A stretch of DNA of 64,000 nucleotides, from NCBI GenBank assembly GCA_028274465.1, contig CM051456.1, positions 11,497,745 through 11,561,744 of the forward strand. Direction: 5' to 3'. How positions within the stretch are numbered: the stretch's first letter is position 1; the number at the start of each line of letters is the position of its first letter. The position numbers were made by a program, and so were the translations under genes. The notes beneath the pieces were generated by a model, which saw only the letters and a list, made by a program, of their open reading frames with translations, searched no databases and was not told the DNA's origin. This DNA comes from Plantago ovata (taxonomy: Eukaryota > Streptophyta > Magnoliopsida > Lamiales > Plantaginaceae). Positions 23,901 through 34,800 of the stretch are shown here, piece by piece.

Positions 23901-26900
23901 ATAATTGAAAGATGAGCAACGGCTAGGAATTTAATAAGAGTCTTGCATAACATAATAATGTCAAACAAAAACATAAACGGATCAGGTGATTAAATTCTTC
24001 CTGTCAGAGCATTATACAGCTAATCAGTCTCTCTCTCTCTCGTCGTTGTAAGTTTTTGAAACAATTTGCATTAATCTCACCAGTATTTTTGAATTTGAGT
24101 GATCTCCAACTTATTGCCATTTGCCACTCCCTTTTCATTGCTTCTTTTACATGCAAGTTGTTACCTAACAAGTATCTAGGCTTATTGATGTTTGGTTATT
24201 TATATTAGGTATTAATTTTCTAGTGCATTAGTATAGGGTTCCGAAATTCAGAAAATATAATTAACCTAGGATTCCGGCATTTGGCTCACTCACAATATTG
24301 CTGTTGACGGTGAGGGTCTCCACCTTGGGGTGGGGGTGGGGGTGGGTGTTCTGGGGGAAATCCATCTGGAATTGTCTGGAAATTGACGCTACAGCGGCTT
24401 GAACTTGGAGGGAGGTTTTGAGATTTTTCTTCTATTCAAACCATGGAGTATGTCAATTGCTGCTGGAAACATGAATGAGGCCGTTTTCTATCTATCTAGG
24501 TTTAATTTGGGGGGGGTGGGGGATCAGGTTGCTTGATTCGCGGAGCGCGCACGAAATTCTCCAGCGAATCAAATACTTCCGATTCTTTGATTTTTGGAAC
24601 ATGATTCGATAACTTTCGAAACGGGATTCTTTCATTTTTTAAACTTGATTCGCTTCTATTTGTAATTGGATTCTCTAATATGCACCAAACAAAGGATTCA
24701 TTCTCCGATTCTCTAGATATAGAGGCCGGATTGTGACTTTGGGAGAACAGGAGCGCGGGGAAATAGCGCACGGTTCATTTATTTCTACATTCCCCTTCGT
24801 TTATTCGATTCTCTCAAAATGGAGAATTGGAGCGCGAAACATAGAGAACTGGAGCGCTCCCAACCGCGTTCATGAGCGCGCATTCCGGAATGCGATTCGC
24901 CAGGGGGGTTGGAATATCAGGCCACCCTGAGGGGATAATTGACCAATATCCTCACTCATTGATGTCCCAGACGCGATCGCCCGCAACACTAAGTTTCCCG
25001 CTACAGACATACCTGTAGCGGGCATATGCCAAAATGTGGCGTGATTCTGCCGCGTTTGACATCACTAGTTACCACACTGCTGGGTTTGGAATTATTAAAT
25101 ATTTCTGCGGGATTAATTTATACTTGAGAAGTATTCTTACAGTGGAACTGTGCAGATTCATTTTTGCAATAGTAATTATAGCTATAACATGAGAATCTGG
25201 GACTTCCCAATTTGAGCCTGTCTCAGACGAGGTGTTTAAACTTTACATGGCTTGCAAGCTATTATTTGATCCCGGGGTTCACACAGTGCATAACTAAAGG
25301 ACACAGCTGTGGGTTGCTGTTTACTGATAAAATTACAGGCAATTACTGATAGGTTTTTGCCTGGCCAGGGTTGCTGTTTGCAATTCTAAAGTATAATTTA
25401 CCCTCACACTGGAAAAATGTTCCATTTGTTACTTCTGTGTTGAAGTGGATGGACAAATGAAGCTCTGAACTTCTTGAAGAAGACATAAGCATGCTCTGTT
25501 AATATTACAGTTTTGAAAATTATTCTGATATTCACTGTAGTCACTCCATGACATGTTGGCATGAGAACGGTTCTTTTTTTTTTCTTCAAAGAAATAAAAA
25601 TAAATTCTTTATAGTGCTCAAAATGTTGTTTTTACATTATCCTAAAGGTACAAGATTTTCTCATCGCTTCTGCTCTGATTACTCTCAATTTAAAGCACCC
25701 ACTGATGTTTACCTCCAATAATCTCTATTTTCATGACCAGTAAAAACATGCTCAGCCTCTGTTATTAGAATGTCTCTGCTTTTCTGTTTCTCCTTTTTGT
25801 TTGTTTTTTGGGGTTCTATGCATTCGCTGGTCCTATCTATCATGTGCAAATAAAAAGAATTGGCTGTTTTATCACATGAGAATTTGGTGGCATGTGAAAT
25901 AAAGAGATACAGATTGCTAATGTTTCTTATGAATCTTTTCTCATGACTCTTGCTAATTGTTTTCTTGCGTATTCTCTCCCCAGTTCATAACGTTTTGGCA
26001 CATCTTATCAGGTTGCGTGTGCATCAACGAGAGTCGATGAAGTTCGTATTTATGACATTGGACTTCCCACTGCTGATCCAGTTACTGTGAGTGTCGTTTC
26101 TCCTTGAACAAAATTGCTGCAAAGTTTCTCAAGTAAACATTCAACCACAATATTTTGCATCAGGATGTGATAAAGAAAAACTTGGTAAAATACGAACTTA
26201 ATTAAATCATGAACTTAGTAAGGGCAGTTTATCCAATTTACCACTCAAAGTTCTATTTATAAGAGTTGAGTAATTGGGAGATAAGCAATTAAATCAGAGT
26301 AAATATATGAAGCTCTACCAGAAATTACTTTGGGATTACCTTAATTTGAGAAAATCATCAAATCTCCAAAATTTGTTCCATGGCTGATGGCTCCAAGTGG
26401 GCCAGATTATGTTGTTAGTTCTTTATCTGTCTGTCCATCTAATATCTTGTCACAGTGACTGCATTGCATGATAAATTGGTACATAGTCAGCATGTTAAAC
26501 AAATATTTGCTCTGTGCTAACAGCTGAGACTAATATAGGACTTCAGGGTTTTGTCAGATAGACACAGTCGAAGAAAAATAGACTAAGGATCTGTTTTGAC
26601 TAAAAATCATGAGTGTTGAACCATAAGTTCTAGTCTGAGGATTGAACCCGTTAAGAGTACAAATCTAGGGAGTGATTTTTCTAATCAGATGTGGAAGTTG
26701 TATGTCAGTAAGATGTTGCTTTAGCCAGATTGTATGTTTCATGGCTATGGTTTTATGTCAGAGCTTCATTTTGGCTTGGTGTTATTCTGGTAATTAATTA
26801 GTTAACTAACAGAAAATTCCAGTCGTTTATTTTGAATAGATGAACTTGGAAGACTGGTAGTCTAAATAACTTTTGCAGACTCTTGAATTTAATAATTTTA

Positions 26901-29900
26901 GGACCAATTTAATGACCTCTGTAGAGTTACTACTTGTATTTTCACTTTCTGATAATCATAGATTGAACTAGCAAAGCTATAAGTTATTGTGTCTGTCTAC
27001 GGCAACAACATTTACCTTGTATTTCTTATGCAGGTATTAAGCAAGAGAGCCACCATCACCGTTTGTAATACTAATAGACGTTGCAGTGGTATTAGTGACA
27101 TAGCCTTCTGTTCTGGTGACAATTCTAGGTATGTCACATTTGTGGATTCTTCTGTTTCACAAGTGCAGGGTATAGTTGTCGAATTTATGCAGGAGTCCTT
27201 GGAAATTGGAATTATAAATTGGTCTACTAGGAACATTGTGGAGTGAATCAACTAATTGGAAATACCTCGAACATTGATTTAGTTAGGAATCTACTGTTAG
27301 AAATGGTATGCTCAATAGATGGATACATAGTGCGACAGGTTTGCATGTAATTTGCGGAGAGCAGTGGTCAATATAAACACACCAAATGTCTACAGCACAG
27401 ATACTTCTAACTAAACTAGTTTAAAATTGAGGATAAAATTCTGCAAAAGTTCAAGTTCACATAGAGTGCATCACTTAACTATTGGTCCTATTGGTAATTG
27501 AATATCTCTATATAGGTTATTTGCATCTGATACCGATGGTTATATTAATATCTGGGACCGAAGAGCTGGTAACTTGCCTTGCCTGGTGCTAAGTAATAAT
27601 TCCACCAGCTCACTTAATAGCATCAAACTAGGTGGGGACAATGAGGTAAGTCTAATTGTGTTCTGTTGCCTGAGTTCTGCTCCAAGCAACACTGGACATG
27701 TCTTGTCACTTCTTGTTAAACCATCAGATAATATATGGAGCCGACCGGGAAGGAACTATATATATGTGGGATCTGCGTGGAGGAAGATCATCAGGTGCTT
27801 TTGGGAACCAGAAAAAGGTACTTGTGCTTTTTAGCTTTTCCACTGATTTGGCTTAGAGGATAATTTGAGGGATTGCTACATCCACGTTCCCTTCCTTCTA
27901 ATACACCACCTTTCACCAAGTGCACCTTGTTTTCCGGATTCCTCCCATCAACCTCATGGTCATCAATCACTTTGGTCAAGACAAAATGAATCTTCTAAAT
28001 TACCAAGATAGAGATAAAAATAGTGACAGGACTGAATATATCTTTAAAGTAGTAACCACACCAAACTGTTCCAGTAGTTTCTAAGCAATTTTGTCATCAA
28101 AACACTGTGCACATAATTAAGGTAAACATCACTCTAATTTTCTTTATGCCATCAGTTCTGCCCGAACCCTTTACATTGACCAATAGCTGAAAAGTTTCTC
28201 TACTATTTAGGGGAGATTTTGGTACATATTGTAACGGTATGGGGGTTCCTTTTAAATGTTATCGAGTTGAATGTAAATGTCTTCTTGTAGCATCTAAACT
28301 ATAACTTATAAGCTGTACATCTTTGTTCTGTAGGGATACTTTTATCCTCTGTCGGCAGTGAAGTTGGCTCATGAGCTGGAGAAAATATCCTCTTTGAAGG
28401 TTGCAAATCTGCTTCAGTGCTCTAATTTTGTACTATTACATTTTTTTTTAATTCTAGAAAGCACATTTTCCTAGTTTTTATACAAAAGGTCCTAGTTTTA
28501 GGATTCTTGACATCTGTAAAACCATCTCAAGACGAATTAATTAGAGCCTCGGTGCATCTTTGTTTTACGATCTAAGTATCAGTTCTTACTTTTATGAAAG
28601 GATTGCTGTTGAATCCTTGGTATAACTGGAAGAATGTTCGTTTAGTGTGTGAGTCATTTTTTTCTATATGCCCAAGAACACTTGGGTTGAAAGTATTTAC
28701 CACTGCCCTCTAAGCTATTGCCTTTGTAGTATTTGATTCACTGGAGGAATCTTACTGTAAAAATGTTTGAGCAAGTTCTGAAATTTTATATGCCATACTT
28801 TTGAATAAACAGGAAAAATCTTAGTGCAGCTTAATCAAGATAACACTGATCCTAACAAGCTAATTATAGGACTATTTGATCACATTTTTATGTGCCTTTC
28901 AAGACCATATGTGAATGCTGAGACTAAACAAAACCTATATTTTTTAAATTTAATCTATTTTCACATTCCAGTATTGTTATCTGTAGTTGTCTGTTACTTT
29001 GTTGGGGGGGGGGGGTGCTTTTTATCTGTTTAGCCTAATTATCCTTCTGTTTGTGGCTGTATCTCACTATCATTCATCTGTCTGCAGGCTCAATCAGAGA
29101 TTGTTCCACAAGATATACATTCAATTGATTTTGACCCATCCTGCCCATATCAATTAGCATTTCATCTTGATGATGGTTGGTATGTACCGAAGCAAGTCCA
29201 TATTTGATTTCCTGCAAAAGTTCTATTTTGTCTTGTAGTCTGCCTGCATAAGTTTAATGATTCCCACAAACAGTATGTTAATGAAGAAGAATTTATATTC
29301 TCTTATTCTTTTAACCAGGAAACTTAAGCTTAGGAAAATCTTCTCTGCCAGTTTTGCAGTTTGAATTTTCATTATATTGTTTGATCCAGGTCAGGAGTTC
29401 TGGACATTAACAAGCTTCATGTGACACAACTTCATTGTCCTCCACCAAAACAACGGCGGTAAGTACATAGATCTCCTTATTGAATTTTTCTTCATTGTGT
29501 AACCTTAACATGTTCTTCACCTGTGTAATTGTACTTTGCGATTTTGCTTGGAGAGAGCAGGAATGAACACTATGATTGGGGCAAGGGTGCGCACATGAGG
29601 AAGCCATGTTGGCTCCCAATGAACTCAGTAAGTTACTATGACAAAACATTATTATGAAGTTCCTAATGAGATCCCAATAGTACACAGTGTTTTTTTCTGA
29701 TGCTCATTTAGCTGCTTCTCATGAAAATGAGCTCAAGAAAACAAATAAGTATGAATAAATTTTTTATGAAGTTCCTTGACTTGTTTGGTCATTTCCATGG
29801 ATTGATTTCTTCTCGATGTGAAATGGTTTCACCCATCCATAGCCTCTGTTTCCATTATGAGTTTAATAATTACCTAATTACTGTGCCGGAGGTTAAGTAA

Positions 29901-31121
29901 TATGACTGCATACCAGCTTTAACCAACTTCCGCTATTCTTTATGTTGAGTCTTAACAAGTTTTCAGAATAAGTTCAATCTATGTGAAAATAACTCTCCCT
30001 AATGTCTCCTTTTAACTTCTGGCCTTTTATTTATTTTTTATACATCTGTAGATTTATGTTACTGGAGCAAAGTCCGGTGATGGCATTTACTTTTTGGATT
30101 TCTATCCGGACCATTCTTCAGATTGTCACGTGGATTACAAGTGAGAAACTCTTAAGACTTAGTTATTCATGATATTTTTCAAGACTGTTGCTAATCTCGA
30201 TCTTACTCCTTACAGTGAGGATATCCAGAAACCTGATGATACAACAAATCAGCACACTCAAAATAGATTTGAATCCGCTGATGGCATTATTTATTTTTTG
30301 GAGTATTACAGGTAAGAAACTCTTAAAACTTAGTTATTCATGATATTTTTCAAAACTGTTGCTAATGTGGATCTTACTCCTTGGAGCAGTGAGGATGAGG
30401 ATATCCCTTGCAGCAGTGAGGATGAGGATATCCTTTGCAGCAGTGAGGATGAGGATATCCAGAAACCTGATGATACAACAAATCAGCATACTCAAAATAA
30501 TAGATTTATGAAAGTGTGTGAAGATATTACCGCCTGTGCTGCCCATCCACTTAACGGCACCATTGTAGCTGGAACTAGGGTACATTTTTTGCCTTTAATT
30601 TGTCCACCTAACGGCACCAGATGTGACGGTTCACGGTTTGGTTCTAATGCTGTGATATCAATTATAAATAAACAGACATAATCTCTTAAAACTTCTTATC
30701 GTGCATAATTTTTAAGACACTTGATATATCAGAGGTTTCTGTGTCACTTTCCTTTCCCCATGATAATTTCATGAGAGGAAGGTTACCTTGTGATATACAT
30801 TACAATTTGCACCAAATCCCTGATGTTTTTTATAGCTTTTTCCTGTACACCTTCGGTTCCAAAGAAAGTTTTGGTGTATAAAAATCTTACTGATATGTGA
30901 AAATAAGTAGCTCTGTCACAGAGTTTCTGAAAACATTTCTGAGAGTTTGAGATTGAGACATTGCACAAATCATGGTGGTTGCTATCATTTCCAGATTTTT
31001 CATTTACCTGTAAGCATGCTCAATTTACTTTCCAAAGTTGTGTCATTAACTTTGTTAGTTGTGTCTGTTGTAACAGCGATCATCACTGATCTTGATTTCC
31101 CAAACAAAGTCATCTGAGTAG
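20993..31121 (+). CDS. WD40-repeat protein, copy A (19 exons, 521 aa), DWD-box-like
   Basis: WD40 beta-propeller protein, probably a CUL4-DDB1-type substrate receptor. The repeat ends INIWDRRAG and IYMWDLRGG match the WDxR (DWD) motif. Exons: 20993-21054, 21132-21228, 21356-21415, 21533-21573, 22099-22132, 22644-22719, 22814-22905, 26012-26086, 27034-27128, 27516-27645, 27728-27817, 28334-28399, 29088-29179, 29390-29458, 29561-29627, 30052-30140, 30216-30311, 30390-30579, 31077-31121. Phases agree throughout and the frame ends in TAG. The N-terminus reads MEKDLVPAAESSPEKPRAIR; a conserved block is DIHSIDFDPSCPYQLAFHLD. Exon 2 must end GAG/GCTAGT, a GC donor. Oddities compared with copy B: exon 4 (ELRFLGDSPAGSD) is unlike B, exons 7, 9 and 15 have concentrated amino-acid changes, exon 17 is new, and exon 18 has 9-residue EDEDI[PL]CSS repeats. 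I cannot name an Arabidopsis orthologue with confidence. Confidence 0.85.
24326..24350 (+). other. G-quadruplex-prone G tract in intron 7 of copy A
   Basis: GGGGTGGGGGTGGGGGTGGG and further G runs lie on the coding strand of the long intron 7. The equivalent intron of copy B has a similar G-rich tract at about 36,005-36,035, so the property is shared although the exact sequence differs. Confidence 0.7.
24384..25100. mobile_element. 717-bp insertion specific to copy A intron 7, unknown type
   Basis: Copy B reads straight through (GGAAATATTTCTG), while copy A has 717 extra bp bounded by AAAT on both sides (24380-24383 and 25097-25100), consistent with a 4-bp target duplication. The insert is less AT-rich than its surroundings and rich in GATTC and GAGCGC words. 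It contains a perfect hairpin, CCCGCTACAG/CTGTAGCGGG (24997-25006 and 25013-25022, 6-nt loop). No coding region or known terminal repeats recognised. A deletion in copy B is the alternative. Confidence 0.5.
30052..30460 (+). repeat. Local exon-intron duplication and 27-bp repeat in copy A
   Basis: The segment from GATGGCATTTACTTTTTGGA (30075) through the intron after exon 16 and into the next exon is repeated, diverged, from about 30,281. This creates the extra exon 17. The start of exon 18 then has 27-bp units at 30391-30417 and 30418-30444 and a partial third from 30445. Copy B has a single unduplicated version. Confidence 0.85.
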
Positions 31122-31520
31122 AGAGGCAATGAACCATGGAGCTGCTGAAGAACTCAATTGTCATCTCAGAAAAAGCATATGGCACATTTGATGGTGATAG
31201 CTGGTTCACCTCTTAGGTAGCCCCATGAATTTGTTCATAATAGCTCGCTCCACAGAAAATAATTATATACAATTAGTTCGTCGGTGTTCATTGAACCTCA
31301 AACGCAACCAATATAAAAACGTTCCTATACATGTAAAAGTATAATAGTATTACCCTTTCGAGTGTATATTGAAACTTGATGTAGAAGTAATTGTTAGTAA
31401 CTTCATTTGCACTCGTTCTGAATTCTAATTTTTCATGTTGGTCCATAAACTTACATTTCATATGTTGGTGGTGGAAATGATCGAGCGTCCTTAGTTGTGG
31501 GTGCATCGTTCCTTTTTCCT

Positions 31521-31837
31521 AGCTAATTTTCACTTGATCTATTGAGGAAAACAAGTAATTTATCCAATTGAAGTCTTTTCACCTATTTTTTTTGTTTTTT
31601 CACACGACTTTGAGTAAGTCATGAATACAACTTATATTTGATAAAAAAAAAAAAAAAAAAAAAAAAAACTAAGAGTATAGCCTTAATTTGGGTTTCTTGT
31701 TTACTGGTTTGGTTTCCATAGCAATAGCATTAGTGCATTACGGCATTATAAAGATGAATTAGGATAGGAAACTATAGGAACCCAGGGAATATGTAATATA
31801 CTCGTTAAAAATCGTTTGTTTATGTCGTTGAGGACTT
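31521..31837. other. Junction between duplication units
   Basis: Spacer between unit A and unit B, with an A-tract of about 28 nt at 31,641-31,669. The poly(A) could be a retroelement tail, but no element body is recognised. Confidence 0.5.
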
Positions 31838-34800
31838 GAGGTTAACATATATATCTAGCTAATTTAATTGAAGTATGATCATGAATTCATGATGCCCTCA
31901 ACAATAGGGAGTAAGTCGTATTTTTGTAAGGAAATCTGATCCACCTTGTTTTTAGTATGGTATGATGAAAATGACCAACCCACAAAGGTACCGAACCAAA
32001 GCTTCCATATCGCAATAGAAAACAACAAAAGTAAGAGGCAAGAAGAAAGCCAACTCACACGCCCAAGAAAATCAGCACGCGTCCAGTCATTCGCCTCCTG
32101 TCCCAAAAGCCTAGACCATACCCACAAGCCACAATTATCCCCGCAACAACATCCATGATCCCACAATCCATAGAACTCAAATTAATTGCCCACTACATAA
32201 ACAGCTCCGAACACAACCCCACACCCGAGAATAGCGAAAGTTCAAAATCCGACCACCTGCTCCCGTCGCCACTAGCCTTGAACCTACTAAGAAAGACATA
32301 AAATTGACTTCAAGAACCACTAGTCAACCCGTACAAAATGAAATAATTTACCTTTCCCTTCCAACCACAACCAAACATGGCTTGCACTATTGTAAGCATT
32401 TGTTTTTTTTTTTTAATTCTTCACGTTTTCCCATTTTGTTCGTTTCTTTAAATTTTTTATGTTTTTTTTTTTTTTATAAAATTTTATCTCACAGGTAAAA
32501 CTTTTGAAGAAAATAACATTAATAATTTCTTCTGTCTTTTTTCTTTTTTTTCATTAGACATAAGTGGTAAAACGAAATTATAAAAAGTTTTGGTGATAGG
32601 TTAAAGTATATCCTATCACTATCACTCATTCTGTCATTCACAGTTTCACACTACATTTGGCGGGAGACTCATTTCCAGAACTCTCTCCACACTCAAAACG
32701 CAGGGAAAAAATTCACTGCTGCCGTACATCTTCTGCGGAAAACTAGGTCACTCGAGCTCTTCATGGAGAAGTATCTCGTTCCTGCCGCTGAATCATCTCC
32801 CGAGAAACCTATCAGAAGGTTTGTCTTCATAAACCCTAATTCAATTTCAATTTCATCGCTGTTCGCGTAGTTTAATTGGATAAGCCGTGTAGGACTCGAT
32901 GGAAGAGAGATCTAATTGAATTGAGTGGAAGGTTCGAGCCGAATTACCGCCACCACTGCTCCAAACTCATAATTGATTCCTATTCTGAGGCTAGTACTAC
33001 TCATCTCACTCTTTCAATTGATTTCATTTCCAGTCGACAAATAATGGCTAATGATTTTGTTTTAAACTAATGACTAATGGCTAATGGTTTTTTTTTTTTT
33101 TTTGAATTGTTGATAGGTTAATGTATTTCCTCATACCTATAAGTATGACCTAGGGGATGGTGATGGACCATGCCTGACTCATGTGAGGAATTGATTTGCC
33201 CTATTTATTGATATATTTTATTGATTGTTCTTAATCAATGAGGATCCTACCTGTCACCTTTTTAGTTTTACTAAAACAGTTGTGATTTCAACAGATAGGC
33301 CGCCTGTTTGTACACAATGAACCTGCTGTTCGCCGGTAGCTTTTCTTGCTTTCCCTTGCACATTTTCCTCTTGTCTCCTCTTGTTAGCTGCTATAGAATG
33401 CTATTGGAAAAATAGTGGATACTTGAGATTATTCAGAGTGGTTGTACTGAGGATTTGGTTTAATGACGACTGGATGTCCGTGGTGGACTTAAATCATAGA
33501 TGAAAGAACTAGCCTTTAAAATTATGTTGTGTGAAAGATGGAATTGCTATTTCTATTATTTTTTTCAAAAAATTTATTAAAGAGTATATTTCTGGCACTA
33601 GTGCTCTAGCCGCGCCATTTTCTTGTTCTAATTTTTCTTTTCCGACGTGTTTCCGACGTGTTTCATGTGCATGTAAATAAATAAGTACCTTTCACTTCTA
33701 TCATGCACTGTGGAGAAGCTTGTGATCAATTCTATTTATCTGTATTTTATTTAATGGTAAATTCCATATATATTAAGTCTACTTTTAAGTTTTGTTTTGA
33801 AGTTTTATTAGTTTCTCTAGATTTAGTTATTCTCAGCCACTATTTATCTATGTTACTTTTTGTTCTTCTCAGGCAGGGCGTCACATCAATTCAATTTGAC
33901 TCCAAGGTGAATTTATTGTTTTATTTTTTTTTCTTAAATGCTCAAAATAAATGCCAAATTGGTAGCTGTCTTCAAACATTGCTGTAAAATCTGTGAAGAA
34001 ACTCTTGCAAGTTATCATTTAATGGCTATTTAGAATCTGAGATTTTTCTCTGCATACCAAAGATCTTGTGTTGGTTCAGGAATATAATACTCTATGAACC
34101 ACATTCATCGTGTTCTTAATTGGTTTGGGAACATACTACTGGATGATCCACATTCATCATGTTAATACAACCAGAGATTCGTCAGTATGATCCTGGTTGT
34201 GTACTTGTTTTTTGTCGGGTGTCTGAGTTGGGTGCATAGCTTAATACTTCATACACTTAAATTTTCTTCCATTTCTGTAATTTATGTTTATTTGTGAGCA
34301 AAGCTTGATGGTTGTTTGTGTTTTAAATAATTTTATCACACAATCATTAGTTTCGTTATCCTTTCCTATGCAGGGAGTGTATCTAGCTTCAGTAACAAAA
34401 CTTGGCTGCTTAACTGTGCATGACTTTGATAGTATTCAAAGTGATTACGGTAATCATGTGCTGCCTCTCATGCTGTTATGTTTTTTCTCCACCAAAGTAC
34501 TCAAAAGATTACCTCTTGTTTGTTTATGGCTTTTCCATCATAGATTTGAAGGACAATGAAGCAAACCGGGTTGTACACATTAGCACAAACCAACATCTTC
34601 ACGTTGTTCGGTGGAATCTTACTAACCAAGATGAGGTTTTCAAATTTACTATCTGCATATTATGCAAAAATTTGTTATCATGTTAGAACTTTCTGTTTTT
34701 GAGTCAGTGGTGTATCGCGGAGCGTAGTTATATGTAGTTTCAGATAGTTTGAGATTCTGAAGCCTTTTATAATTGGTATGCTTCGGAGTTCAGACAACTT

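Larger units (their letters stand above)
19889..31520 (+). repeat. Tandem duplication unit A (contains WD40 gene copy A)
   Basis: Similarity to unit B starts about 19,889 (GGTTAACATATACATCTAGC) and ends about 31,520, covering the 5' flank, all exons and introns, and the 3' flank. Extra sequence relative to B: 24,384-25,100 (717 bp), about 26,286-26,821, and a small duplication at 30,270-30,440. Introns align easily by eye, so the duplication is fairly young. Confidence 0.9.
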
